64,000 nucleotides of DNA. It comes from Pelomyxa schiedti (lineage: Eukaryota; Evosea; Pelobiontida; Pelomyxidae). The stretch is taken from positions 49,666-113,665 of the forward strand of contig JAHLWZ010000818.1 in the NCBI GenBank assembly GCA_020536535.1, written 5' to 3'. Positions within the stretch are counted from its first letter, which is position 1, and every line of letters starts with the position of its first letter. The notes under the pieces are model-generated. The model saw nothing but the letters and a program-made list of their open reading frames with translations, had not been told where the DNA came from and made no database searches. Position numbers and translations under genes: made by a program. Positions 46,501 through 57,936 of this stretch are shown here, piece after piece.

Positions 46501-48881
46501 GTTCTTCAGTGAGTTGTTCAAAACCCTTTCCGTCATAGGGTTCCTCAATCCCTTTGGAATTCATGCGAGTTGGAAGTTTTGAATTTAGCGATGTGAAAAT
46601 GTTTGGTGGCATGTGGTTGATCATAGCCATGATAAAGGCTTTCTCCACATCATAATATTGCATCATTTCCATTGCGTTACTCACAGGGCATCGCAAGAGG
46701 CATGGTGCCAAAATCATTGCTTGAATTTAAAGTTGGTAAGCTAATGACTGAGACAATGAGATAGAATTTATCAAAATAGGCACTAAGTACATAGATTGCT
46801 GAGATCCATCTTTGTCTGCGATGAGACAGCAGACAGTTCACGAATCATTCGCAGTATATAAATGAGAACATCTTTGTGATTTTCGGGGAGCTGTTGCAAA
46901 ACGAGAGGTTCTATGTTCTCTGGTGTGAGACTATTTATGAAGTCCTGCTTGACAAAGGAAAAACTAGGGACATTAGTCCTTCAGGTAAATTATGTCATGG
47001 AACCCACTATAAGGACTGTGGGACAACAGGCTCAGGCAACTCTCGAAGAAACAGCTTGAGTAATGCACACATAGAGTGGACTAATGCTGTAGGCATAATC
47101 CAAAACTCTTCGTTATCAAAAGCTGCTCTATAGCGGTTCATTTCTGCTTGATCACCAGGAATTCTGAAAAAGAGTTAGAACAACTCATAAAATAACCTCT
47201 ACCTAAATATGCCTTCGGTATTTTTTGCTTGAAGGGGAAAATGTGGGAGGAGAGCGGAAGTCAGAGAAAAAAAGAAAAAAAAAAAAAAATACCATCAAGG
47301 GTCAACATGGTATCATGAAGAAGGATGAGGAATATGGGAATATGTAACCCTGGGTAGCGTTCTTTTTGTCTTGAAACTAGTTCATCCAGACATGTGCAAT
47401 ACGTCAATGTGGACTTTTGGGGAAGATTGTCTGCACCCTGTGAAGTAATGTTATTATCACAGAGTCTGTGAACTCAGATACTTTGCGTCCACGTCCTAGC
47501 TTTCCCAACCATTTGGTTTTTTGTTTGGATTTTTTGGCCTTGTCTGTGGAAATGGTTGGTGATCCAATTTTCTCTTTTCCTTCCGGCTTTGTGTCTTTGA
47601 ATTCATATGGCTGAGGTTGTGGAGCTATGGATCTGTTTTGGGTAACATACTGCGCTAAGTCTAAAGAAAGCTGTCAACAAGGAAAAGTTTATACAATGGC
47701 AATACCTTCTTCGTATGACGTTACAAACCGCAAGTTTTGACATTTTAAGGAGTAGTCTTGCAATTGACTTGGTATGGAATCTTGAATCTAGTGCAATATG
47801 AGAGGAAAATTTGTACGTAGTGTTTTTCACACAGTGAAAAAGGAGTTGAGGTATTTTCTGAGAAGAATTGCACGTTTGGAGTCAAGTTTTTGGAGATCCT
47901 GAAAGATGTAAATAAAAATCTCAAGAAACAAAGAATACATCAAGAATTCTTCTGTTATCTGCCAGAAATTTACTTTGACACACATTAGTTTCTTCAATTT
48001 GGGCTTGGTAGTCCTTGGTTACTTTAACTAAGTCTACTTGTATCTTTGCCCGTTTCTAAGGTAGTGTGGGTTCAAATAAAAAAAAGAGAGGGTGCCAACA
48101 TCTGGTTTGGATTCGGACTCTTCAAGCTCTTTATTAAGACGCAAATAGTGCGCTTGCAACTGTTGATAAATTAATGTGGTAAATAAATAAATCAATTACG
48201 GAAAAGAATCACCTTATCAAGTTTTGATACTGATGCCTTATAATCATGGTTTATTTTGGTGCCTTCTGTAATAAGCTTTTTTTTTTATAGCGTTGGACTT
48301 GTGTTTATTCAGAAAAGCAAGGAAGTACTAGTTTTATGGATGCCTCGAGCTCTGGAAGACCTTGTTCAACAGGATCACAAATCTAATAGGCTATAAGAAG
48401 AATTCGTGCTCTAAAGAATACCTCACCTCTTTGGTAATTTGAACGGAAATATCCAGAGAACTACTACTTTCAAAAGAAATAGAACTAGATACAGCCATGT
48501 ACGAGGAACCTTGCATTGCTATCGCTCTATAAAGAAAAAAAATGAACCAAACAAATGGGGAATACAAATAAACGAGTGCTCACCCATCAAGCCTGATGTC
48601 ATCCTCAAATTGTTTTGTGATAAGCTGCAAAGCCCTGCCGTGTTCCTCCTTCACTTTTGACAACCTTCGCAAGTTTTTTGCAAGGTGCTTGCACATTGTC
48701 AGATTCGAGGTGACAACTTTGCACGCGGCATCGAAGTTGTCCTGTTCACACACAAACAAACAAAAAATGAGAACAAAAATAAAAAAAACGCAAAAAAATA
48801 AGAAGAAGTAAAAGGACACGGGCGTAGGGCGTGTTTGTGGATCTTGATTGTTGGTTGTACCCAGAGATCGGTGAAGGACAT
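43588..48881 (-). CDS. F-BAR/RhoGAP protein with proline-rich and Arg-Asp repeat tail
   Basis: Start MSFTDLW (48881) joins DNFDAACKVVTSNLTMCKHL then AKNLRRLSKVKEEHGRALQL, an F-BAR (membrane-curving) N-terminus that continues through helical exons to about 47830. The RhoGAP domain follows: RIPGDQAEMNRYRAAFDNEE, CALLKLFLRELPEPVVP, NSLTPENIEPLVLQQLPENH, VLIYILRIVRELSAVSSQ and TKMDLSNLCT, then LAPCLLRCPVSNAMEM. The catalytic arginine finger region near the domain start is not clearly read. The C-terminal half is a proline-rich stretch (about 46360-44570) followed by a long Arg-Asp/Arg-Glu dipeptide repeat (about 44480-44100), and a final helical segment (VCIERVLDSILGSQSEWTEE). It should link membrane bending to Rho inactivation; the Pro stretch may bind SH3 domains and formins. 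Confidence 0.82.
44100..44490 (-). repeat. Arg-Asp dipeptide-coding hexanucleotide repeat
   Basis: Degenerate repeats of a 6-nt unit (cgagat/cgggac-like on the minus strand; tctctatccctg-like on the plus strand). They encode alternating Arg-Asp with some Arg-Glu and Arg-Ser inside the F-BAR/RhoGAP gene. The plus strand reads as an open Ser-Leu repeat frame, which is only a shadow. Confidence 0.9.
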
Positions 48882-49131
48882 GCGCTGGTTGGTTGTGACT
48901 TTCGATTTTTTTTTTACCTGGATTTGGTGCAGCACGAATTACCGGCGTTACACTAAAACCTGTGAGGGCAGCAAACTAAAGTGTTGCCTCCTTTCTGGAA
49001 TTTTCTGAAGGACTTGTGCAGGGGTTGGAAGCACACCCACTCTTCGTCGCTTGGCTCTGTGCAGTTGATCTACTCAGATCCATGCTTCATGCTCCACCGG
49101 TGGGACATTTCTTCCCGTAAGTGCAACCAAC

Positions 49132-50618
49132 ATGGCTGCAGACAACAACGACCGGGGTGTGATGCTTGTTCTCCATGGTGAAGATGGAGTTTTGCATGGG
49201 TAAATTTATCTTCATGTGGATGGAACTGGGAAGGTGGCAATCTGATAATGCCCTAGGGATGCAGAGGAAAGAAAACAGACTTTGCTGTACAGAAAACTGT
49301 TTGAAATGGACAGTTACATTCACCACTTAGCTGTGTGTTAACTTCTAAAATGAAATTCTCGTGATGCTCATACAGTTAAACTAAATGTGTTCTTTTTTGG
49401 TGTCTTGTTAGGGGCATACATTCAGAACAAGTTTTATTGATGTAACTCTAGAGGAAGGAATTGCATGGAAATTATTCAACATGGGACGTTCTATTTCCGA
49501 AATGACTTCAGCACAAGCCACAGCATTCCAAAATTTACACACCAAGTTGGAATCTGCAATATCTGAAATGCTCCAAACAGCACACTGTGATAGAGTTTTT
49601 GTAAAGCTTTCCACCAGAAGGTTGGTATTTTCACACAGTTCAGCGTTTTTGCCAATCTCACATAAAACAAAGCCCAAAAGATGCGGTTGATAAAGTTCCT
49701 GAGAAATTGTTGCCCTTCCTCAAAAAAATAATGGCTACTGCGTCCTTTACTGGTTCTTCTCTCAAATCCAATTTCTTTTTTTTTTTTTTTTTTGCTCACA
49801 AACGTAGGTATGACAGAGTTGGAACAATCTAATGCAAAGCTAATTATTCTGCGCAAGGCTTTCTTTCAAACTATGGGGTGTTCCAATGCAGATGATGCAC
49901 TCTATTTGGTACCTTTTATGCAACAATACTTAACCGTAATAAAGATATTATAAGATTTCTCGCAGCTATCGAACAATTAGTGATATTAAAATAGCCATGG
50001 ACAACCTAGATCAAGTGGAATGGCATATGAAGGTAATACCGTGACTGCCTTGAAATGCCAACTCCAACATACCGCAGATTATTATACGGGAGTTTGTGGA
50101 TATAGATATAGGAGGGGAATTCCGTGGATTTGTGCACAACCGGCAGTTAAATGCTCTGTCACAATACTATGCAGACACTTTCTTCCCCAGAACAACAGCC
50201 AATGTGCACCAAATTGCTCCATTGGTTCAGAAGTTCTTCAATGACGAAATCCGAGACAAAATTCCTATGGATAACTGTCCCCTCCTCTTCGGCCTCTTCC
50301 CACAGTCTAATTTACATCCCAGATGTTATCGACTTTGCTGTGAGCGAGGACCTACATAGCGTGAGTGTTGTTGAGCTGAATCCATTTGCCCGAACCACGG
50401 GTAGTTGCCTGTTTGACTGGGAAAAAGATGCTACCGTGATTCAGAATGGACCCTTTGAGTACCGGGTCATCCAGGCACCACTAGAGAGTGTGACAAACTT
50501 ATTAAGTGTGTGGGATAGCATTTGGGAGCAACTGGAGGCCGGGTCATCTTCGACCACTATAACAAAACCAACACCCACTCCTTCTGCTGAGGATGCACCT
50601 TGGTGTATGGTTATGTAA
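49132..50618 (+). CDS. D123-family (CDC123-like) ATP-grasp protein with a C-terminal CaaX box
   Basis: The D123 family includes Cdc123, an ATP-grasp chaperone for eIF2 assembly. Start at 49132 (MAADNNDRGVMLVLHGEDG); exons give FRTSFIDVTLEEGIAWKLF, RVFVKLSTRSPKDAVDKVPE (the family's RxSxRSPKDA block), ILRKAFFQTMGCSNADDALY, RTISDIKIAMDNLDQVEWHM, IIREFVDIDIGGEFRGFVHN then RQLNALSQYYADTFFP, YIPDVIDFAVSEDLHSVSVV then ELNPFARTTGSCLFDWEKDA, and GPFEYRVIQAP. The final residues are DAPWCMVM, a CaaX-type prenylation motif not found on ordinary Cdc123, which suggests membrane attachment. It is therefore better seen as a D123 paralogue than as the housekeeping chaperone. Six introns. Divergent from the F-BAR/RhoGAP gene (250 bp). 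Confidence 0.82.
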
Positions 50619-50774
50619 CTAAGAAAAAACGAAAAATTGCGAAAATGCCAAATGTTTATTTTGGTTTCGTCTTCATTTGTTTGGAAAGTGACACGGTACA
50701 GGAACGGCAGGTAGAGAACTAATACAAGCAAATGAGTTTCACCCTATCTAACAATTTCGGGTAGTTACCTAGTA

Positions 50775-53130
50775 CTAGGAACTCTCAGAAGTATCAGGTT
50801 TGCTCTCTTCCTCTTCTTTCTTGATAGGTTTTTCTTTCTTGATAAGTTTTTCAGTATCTTTCTTGACAGTGCTAGCTGTTGGGATTTCACCCTCTATTTC
50901 ACTGTTGGCGTTCTGCTTATCACTGGGATGTGGCTCTGTGTCCTGCTTTGCTGTCGCTACTGTTGTTTGGTTAGTGCCGGGAGTTGTTGTGACATTTTCC
51001 TCTGGTTGTGGCTCTGGTTCAACTTTGTGGTCTTGTGAATTGGAAGAAGAATATTCGGCAGGTGGCGGGGAAGCAGTGGCACTGGGATTATCAGTGGAAT
51101 TATCTGTGGTAGTGGTGTTGGTTGTCTGAGCTGTGTGGGTGGGTGAACTGCTGGTGGGATGGTTATGCAAGTCTGCCAAAATAGCATTGTATGCAGATTC
51201 AGTTGCGGCGTCATTCTGATCATTGCTTAACTGGGGGTCTATGGGCTCAGTTTGGAGTGCGTTCATATTTTTCCCTTGTGAGGGGTCTAGGCTGAGGTTT
51301 GTTGGAACTTGTGTTAAGTTAGTGGAATCCCCCTGTGAGGGGTCCAAGCTGAGTGTTGTAGGAACTGGTGGTAAGCCATCTGGTGTTGAAGCGTCTGTGG
51401 TTGTTGGTTGAGCAAGTGAACCTAACCTATACATAATTCCAGTAATAATTATTAATCAAATTTTTACACTATTCCTCCAGTGTAAAATGCTAAAGTTGTT
51501 TTTTTTGTCCTAATTCCATTTTGACGGAAATCGGCTATTTCAGGCTACTCTATTTGTGCTCGAACTGTGCGTGCGGTACGCGTTCAAGTGCAAGTGCGAT
51601 AGAGAATGGGTGTACACACATTTGACCTTGTGCTCCATATGGATGGTACCTCACACCAGGGGGGAACCGGGGCAACCCACGTCTGCGTGTAAGATTGAGA
51701 ATATCAGCTGGTGACAATACTACGGGACTCAATCCAGGCATAGTTGGAGTTAAGGCCACTGACGGAGTAAGTCCTGACATAGTTGTAGCGAGAGTAGAAA
51801 CAGCAGGTGAAAGGTTGGCAACAGATTGTGTAAGTCCTGCAATGGAGAATGGGCCTAACACACATTAAACTCAAACAAGTGCCGGCGAAAAAAATGCACA
51901 CGGTGGGCAATGAGTTCCCATTCCCCATGAGCAAAAGTGCACTTTGGACCCCTAGCACAACCTCCAGCAGCCCAAAACTGGCACATTCTCGTCTTGGCAT
52001 TAGGAGGTGGTGAAGAAAGAGACGCCAATCCTGTATTTGTAGGGCAAAGGGAAAGTAAAGGAAAAAGATAAGTGAGGATTTAAAAATAACAAGCCAAGCC
52101 AAGAAAACCAACCTGGAGGCCCCACAAGCTCCTGCTCCCCATGGGCGTAAGTGCAGTTGGCACCCTTTGTGCACTGTCCCCGCAGCCAGTAGTGGCACAG
52201 CTTCGTCTTCGCGTGCACCACGTCCAAGGGCGGCTGCGCCGGCTGCTGCTGCAGGCCGTCGCCCGGGCCCCCGAGCCCCAGCCCCACACCCCCTCCCACC
52301 CCGTTCGCCCCTCCCCCCTGTTGCTGCTGCTGTTGCTGTTGCTGCTGCGACTGCTGTGGCGGCGGCGGCTGCTGCTGCTGGCCCGGGATGGCCCCGCCGC
52401 CCCCGCCTCCTCCTCCTCCCAGAGCAGCGGCGGCCGCGGCGGCGGCTGCGGCGGCGGCCGAGGACCCGTTGTACTGGCGCAGCTCCTGCTCGCCGTGGGC
52501 GAAGGAGCAGGCGCTGCCGCGCTGGCAGAAGCCCCGCTGCCAGTAGGTGCACAGTCGCGTCTTGTACGGCATGATCGCGGCGAGGTAGGCCTGCTGCTGC
52601 TGGGCCTGGGCCTGGACCTGCATCTGGACCTGCTGGGCTTGCTGCAGCTGGACCTGCTGCTGCGCCTGGGCCTGCGCCTGGGCCGCCTGCTGCTGGTAGA
52701 TCGCGGCGGCCGTCGCGGGGTCGAGCGCCGCCAGCGCCGACGCGGCGGCGGCGGACGAGGACGCGGCGGAGGACGGCGAGGACGACGACGAGCCCGAGGA
52801 GGCCGCGGCCGAGGCGCCGGTGGCCGAGGGGAAGAACGCGAAGGGGTCGACGACGACGGCGCCGGGGTGCTGGGGTTGCTGTTGGTACTGGTAGGGGTAT
52901 TGGTACTGCTGCTGTAGCTGCTGGAGTAGTTGTTGCTGCTGCTGCTGTTGTTGGGACTGGGGGGACTGAGATTGGGCGGATTGTTGTTGCTGGTACTGTG
53001 AGGACTGCGTAGGGCTTTGTGGAGTCACGCCGCCGGCGGCGAGGTAGTCCGCGGCCGTCTGGGCCGTGACCCATTGGTTGCCTAGGTAGACCATGCTCTG
53101 CCCGGGACCGAACGGAATTATGGGTTGCAT
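50775..53130 (-). CDS. CCCH zinc-finger protein (three fingers) with Q/A/G-rich regions
   Basis: Probable RNA-binding protein. Start 53130 (MQPIIPFGPGQSMVYLGNQW). A long Gln/Ala/Ser-rich N-terminus precedes finger 1 (TRLCTYWQRGFCQRGSACSF then AHGEQEL). A poly-Ala/poly-Gly/poly-Gln linker leads to finger 2 (TKLCHYWLRGQCTKGANCTY then AHGEQEL); the next exon carries finger 3 (TRMCQFWAAGGCARGPKCTF then AHGEWEL). All three have C-x7-C-x5-C-x3-H spacing and the same AHGExEL ending, suggesting finger duplication. Later exons are Ser/Thr/Pro-rich (LTQSVANLSPAVSTL...), with a twice-repeated LSLDPSQG unit, and end in an acidic/lysine-rich tail (KKEKPIKKEEEESKPDTSES). The first exon is far more G+C-rich than its surroundings because of its Ala/Gly/Gln codons. 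Confidence 0.86.
52290..52960 (-). repeat. GC-rich poly-Gln/Ala/Gly-coding triplet tracts
   Basis: Several CAG/GCN/GGN runs inside exon 1 of the CCCH gene encode homopolymers of Q, A and G. Opposite-strand open frames over this stretch (Leu/Arg-rich) are repeat shadows. Confidence 0.85.
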
Positions 53131-53166
53131 GTAGCGGAAGTGTGACGCGGTGTTGTCGCTGTGTCG

Positions 53167-53207
53167 CTTTTATTTATTTTTATTTTTATTTTGATTTTGA
53201 TTTTGAT
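53167..53207. repeat. TTTTA / TTTTGA short tandem repeat upstream of the CCCH gene
   Basis: The plus strand reads ttttatttatttttattttt then ttttgattttgattttgatc, 37 nt from the CCCH start codon, within its 5' leader or promoter. Likely a microsatellite. Confidence 0.7.
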
Positions 53208-53360
53208 CTTTTTCCTCCTCTTAGCAGATAAGATGCCACTGCAACAAGATTAGAGTGGGCGACGCAGGCACTGGGGCGAGTCATTTTGGAATTGCGGTAC
53301 TCTCTAATCTACTCAGACGATTCTCACCCTGGGCTGTTTTTACCAACCCCAAGATTGTAG

Positions 53361-54337
53361 TCAGGAAATGGTGCAATCATCTTTTCCCTTTGCACTGACT
53401 GGTGGGCTTGGTGGAGTAGGTGGAGTGACTCCCTCAGGAACAGCAACTAATGTATGATCCTGTGGTAATGTTATATTGAGGTCATTATTCTATGAGAGGC
53501 ATACTGGTGGGTGCGATTTTCTCCACAGACCTAAATCCTGCAGCAAAGTGAAAAAAAAAAAAAAAAAGAACTCGAAAATAAACATACACAGCACCGATCC
53601 AGAGCCCAGAACAGTGTTTCGAAAATTCCCTGAATTGAGCGTGCAGAGCATTCCCTGTAGCAGGTGCAATCGATTCGTTTCAGTGTGTCATCAATCTCTT
53701 TCTGTGTTACCAGAGTTCCAGCCAGCTCGGGATTGGACCGCAAGTCGCCCTTTGTTCCCACAAGCACAAAACCAGCCCGCGGGGAGTGACTTCTAATTTC
53801 AGGTGCCCAGACATCGGCAATGTGTGCAAGTGACTCCTTGCTATTTATAGCAAAGCACAACAGAAATACATCAGCTGAGGGATAGGAAATCACCCTTAGA
53901 CGTTCGTAATCTGGCTTGGTTATAAACAAGGCCAGTCAGTAACAGTACAGGAAACAAACTTGAGCAATTCATTTCATAATGGAAAAAAAAATACCTCAGA
54001 CAAGGTGTCCCATAAACTAACACCAATTGGCTTTCCAAATACTGTAGCAGTAACAGAACACAAATTCAAATCCATGGTCTTCGCAACTGTCTCGGGAAAA
54101 ACACCCTAAAATCCCCATTAGACACGTTACACACGAAACAGGACAAGCCTTGGGAAATTTAGGTCTGCATTTGCAAACAAAAAGTCAAACCCATCCACGG
54201 ACAACACCCAACCATCAAGAACAGAACAAAAATGATTGTATCCTCAAACGGCACAGAGGTACCTTACAATACGTGGCAATAAAGGAAGTCTTTCCCACCC
54301 CACTATCTCCAACAACCACACAACGAACTGACAGCAT
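53361..54337 (-). CDS. Atypical Rho-family GTPase with non-canonical switch II
   Basis: Exons give MLSVRCVVVGDSGVGKTSFI (intact G1), FPETVAKTMDLNLCSVTATV (switch I with a Thr), FGKPIGVSLWDTLSE joined to PDYERLRVISYPSADVFLLC, then FVLVGTKGDLRSN (intact G4) and YRECSARSIQGIFETLFWAL (intact G5). In place of the invariant DTAGQE the protein reads DTLSEP: Gly60 is Ser and Gln61 is Glu, so GTP hydrolysis is probably impaired or works differently. The last exons (about 53509-53541 and 53361-53460) give DLGLWRKSHPP then DHTLVAVPEGVTPPTPPSPP and end KGKDDCTIS, a CaaX prenylation box. The Pro-rich hypervariable tail is long for a Rho protein and lacks a polybasic stretch. Five introns. Confidence 0.83.
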
Positions 54338-54492
54338 CCCCCTGTCCAACAGTAAAAAAAACTGAAAAATCAAAACCTCTCACAACAGCGAAAAAAGAAA
54401 AACAAACAAAACGAACCGCGTTTGGCGTGTTGAGTTGAAATCAACGCAACTCGTTCTGTTATGTATTAATATTTCTTCCCAACGTCCTGACT

Positions 54493-55853
54493 TTACTTTG
54501 CCTTTGTGTTGTGAGCATGCATGTACTCTACCACGAAGAAGTGCACAAACAAGCCCAGGAGTGACACACTGAAAGCCAACGAGGCCAACATCACCCAAGG
54601 GTCTCCAGGGCATGAATCCAACTTGGCTAGGTTGCTGACAACGAAAGCTAAGTCCACCCAGAACTGAACCAGCTGACACACAGTGAGGTATGGCTTCCAT
54701 GATGGAACGTGGCCGGATATCTCCCTCATTCCAAAGTAGTAGTACATAAACACCTTGTGGGTTGGTTGGTTGATGCTGGGAAATTATTATTATTATAACT
54801 CTGATTTGAATGCATGGACATAGTAGGAATCAAAATGTTAGGGGGTTTTAACTCTTTGGAAAATACTTACATGAACACAGGTGTTTATGGTCATTGCAAC
54901 CCAGGTTGGAGTCCAGCAGGCCTTCATCCAGTACCATGAGAGAGGAAGGACAACACTACAATTATGTTGAGAATACCTCATTTGAAATGGGGGAGTTTCT
55001 TGCCTGTGATGCCACACATGTAATACTGATAACTTTCGCCCCTTCAACATTAACAGGATGGTATCTGCCAGTTCCCAGTATTTACTCAAGTAAAACATGT
55101 AGCACCAAAACCCAAGAGTCCCCACCATGGACATTCCTCCTTGTATCTCACATGAATCACAAAACAGAGTTCTCCAGCCAAAATTCCGTGCTTTCTCACA
55201 AGCTCCGTATATCAGCCCGCACAGCATGGCAAGGGAGGCAATAGACAATGCGAAATTGTGAACTGCTGTAACAACAGTGACTGAGTTTTGCCAAGAATCC
55301 CAGTGTTTGTCAACATCTGCATTTTCTAATTTCCGGCACCTCAATTTGTACGATGCAATTACTCCAGGGAGGAAGACAGTGAGTACTGAGTACAGAACCG
55401 CGGTAATAACTGGTAGCTTCCAACCACTCCTACTTTTTGAAAAAGAGAAGTTTCGTATAGCGTTTGTCTATGGGCTTTCAACAAATAAGAAAGAGGTGAA
55501 GAAATTTACAAGAAAATTTCCCTTCCAGCTGTTACTGGCTGTTTGACCCTAACAAAATATAAGTCATACAACGTTAATACTAGGGATAGTACTGGGTGAT
55601 AGACCGGAAATATAACCGATTCACTACTGCCTCCCATTTCAACACCATCCAGTACCTTTGAAGCTGACAATACCACAACAGTTAAATAGAAAATTCAACT
55701 ACAAAGGATCATTATACCGGTTCTAGAACCCAAGAAAGTAAGTGAAACTATCACAGCGGCAACTAGCACCGACCATACCATATCTGCACAATTCTCGTTG
55801 ATATGCTCTATTACTAACACATCACACAAGATGTACGCACTTCGATTTGCCAT
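54493..55853 (-). CDS. ELO-family very-long-chain fatty-acid elongase
   Basis: ER membrane condensing enzyme of fatty-acid elongation. Family signatures: GTLGFWCYMFYLSKYWELAD then TILLMLKGRKLSVLHVWHH (KxxELxDT and the HxxHH catalytic box), SWYWMKACWTPTWVAMTINT then CVHVFMYYYFGMR (the N-x3-H-x3-Y block), and VQFWVDLAFV. Several transmembrane helices are visible on both sides (SIASLAMLCGLIYG; ASLAFSVSLLGLFVHFFVVE). It ends YMHAHNTKAK with a lysine-containing tail of the ER-retrieval kind. The N-terminal exons (55853 back to about 55400) are less certain. The glutamine that often follows the histidine box appears as HHRQE rather than HHxxxx-Trp. Confidence 0.82.
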
Positions 55854-56257
55854 TGATGCCAACACCCAAATCCTCTCACACTGTTTTTATCATGAAATGA
55901 TTGACAGTGACAAACCACCATTTCTTGTTAGTTTGTAATCAATACTCATCCATTTCCGAAAAGACTTTTCGATCGTTCGTGTAAAGTTTTGTTTTTCTCA
56001 CAGACCCATACTGGCCCACAGCAAGGAGCGAGAGCGAAGGCACCCGAGACCTTGCTCCTCGTATTCTGAACGCGATATCCACCATGTGGAGGGAGTGGCG
56101 GGATTGCTTGCGGTGGCTGCAGCACCCTTCCAGACACATTGCAATGGTTGGGCTGTGTGGTGCACTGTCACATTGGTACTGCTATTAAGGTTGAGCTCGA
56201 ATTCCAGGCGTTTTATAAATCCTGTTACTGTGGAGCAACCTTTTTAATGGTGTTAGG
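55854..56257. other. Intergenic region, no gene called
   Basis: 404 bp between the elongase start and the actin-related gene stop. Short open frames exist on both strands around 55940-56140; one could be an unrecognised first exon of the elongase gene, but nothing protein-like was recognised. Confidence 0.4.
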
Positions 56258-57778
56258 CTAATAGCGGCTACGAATGTTACCTCCCACTACTATAACGTTG
56301 GAAACTGGCTTGTTGTATTTCCGCCATGTGTCCAGAGTGGTTTTCACATCCTGGGAAATGCCCTCCCCTCCCCTTCGGCAAAAGCCTGGGTGGAACAATG
56401 CTTCGCCCCAGAATATTTTGTCAGCTTTAGTTACAGTAAATTCACTGTCGCTGCTCCAACCTTGCATTCTCTTGCTTTCGGCCTTGGAGAAATTAATTAC
56501 AACCAAGTTTATGACTACAAACAGTATCATCTGTGTGGAATTCAAAGGATTCACAAGATATTCTGCCCCACATTGGAGGTGACGCCTCACGGAGTACCTG
56601 AGAAGATTGAGAAACGTATTTCAAGGTGGAGCTTACTTGTGTGCGATGAAGCTTGTACAGTCTGGTGGAGGCAACGTCATTACTGCAACTGTGCCAACCG
56701 AGCTCACTCAAACTCTGGGCACATATCCCAATTTTCCTGTGCTTATCAGCAGAAATGTGCTGGATAATGCGTTCCAGGATATCCACAGGAAGTTTCTGGA
56801 AGAGTGATGTAGGTGACTGGGACAGCTTGTAAATAGTGTCGATTGTCTGAGTAGTATTGTAAAATCCAGATTTGTACAGCTCGGCATGAAATGACACTGG
56901 AGAGGGGCATATTTCACAAAGCGAACGAAGAGTGTGGGGGGCACCCAAGACAGAAGTTGTTGCAGGTGAGAGAGGTTCGGGAGCAAGTACCTTTTGGTTA
57001 TTGTATGAAGTTGCCTCAAGTCATCTTTTTTTTAGGGTATGTTTCATGCTTGTTATTGGTGTGTGATCTGATTTCTTACAGTTGCTGAAAAGAGTTTATC
57101 ATGCACAGATTCAGCAAGGATAGAATCCAGAGCCATCGGTTCAGACATGTTGTAGCTCACAAGTCTACCTGAAAAGTAGGTAACGTTAGGGATAAATGTA
57201 TACAGAAATACCCGTTCCAGAGATTCCAGAGACTTGAGTGCAAGAGCCACCAAAATCCGCCAAAATGAATGGCTGGGATGAACTAAGAGTTACATCAGAA
57301 CATCCAACTCGGGCAACAATAGCATCAGAAGGCAGTGAAACACCAGAAACTGGAAACTTTTCGAGAACCTCCTTTTGTTTGTATCAAAAAGGGAAAAGAC
57401 TTGACGATGTGGAAAACGCACGGGGAGTAAGACAGATCTGTTGTGAGTAGGTTTGCAAGTCAGAACAAGTCGTGAATTGCATCCGAACCAATTTGTTTCA
57501 CACACATTCGTGAGTATACTTTCTATCAAATCAGTTGGAAAGGGATCGTTGGCATCAGCTTCTTCTTTCCGCAAGAAAGAGGGGGCCCTAAGAGCCTGTA
57601 TTTCCCCAGCATAAACAACACGTGTGGTGCTAATAAGAAAAAAACAAACCTCGAAGCCGAACCAAGTACTCTTACAACCAGGCAAAGAAACCTCAGTACA
57701 AGCCGACACAGTAGGAATAATAGCAGGCTTGGCGTCACCCGAAAGACCCACCTGCATCTCCAAGTTAAAACAAAGCAA
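56258..57778 (-). CDS. Divergent actin-related protein (actin-fold ATPase-like)
   Basis: An actin-fold protein unlike conventional actin. The first exons read MQVGLSGDAKPAIIPTVS (beta-hairpin 1, like actin's AGFAGDxAPRAVFP). Then YAGEIQALRAPSFLR, ESILTNVCETNWFGCNSRLV and HNRSVLLPVRFPHRQV (actin has PVLLTEAP here). Next are FPVSGVSLPSDAIVARVGCS and QPFILADFGGSCTQVSGISG (phosphate-2-like DxG). In the C-terminal part are WGEALFHPGFCRRGGEGISQ and VIVVGG, matching actin's RCPEALFQPSF and VLSGGTT region. The segment between (about 57000-56640) has helical exons (LYKSGFYNTTQTIDTIYKLS). An Arp10/Arp-like or other divergent ARP is likely; no subfamily is assigned. Introns are numerous and some joins uncertain. 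Start 57778, with the first in-frame alternative at 57757. Confidence 0.6.
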
Positions 57779-57936
57779 AGTGACCGTAGATCTCGGTTTT
57801 TGTTATGCACGCTGCCTTCAAAAACTTGAAACCGCAGTCTACAACTACATCAGTTCCCTGCCCAACCGTCAAACTCGCCATCTAGTCTTTTTTTTTTTTC
57901 TTCAAATAGAAATCTGAATAGAAAAAACGAAGAGTG

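Noticed and set aside
52141-52917. 258-codon plus-strand open frame rich in Leu/Arg/Gly
   Set aside because: It is antisense to the GC-rich Q/A/G exon of the CCCH gene; composition is explained by the repeats and no domain is present.
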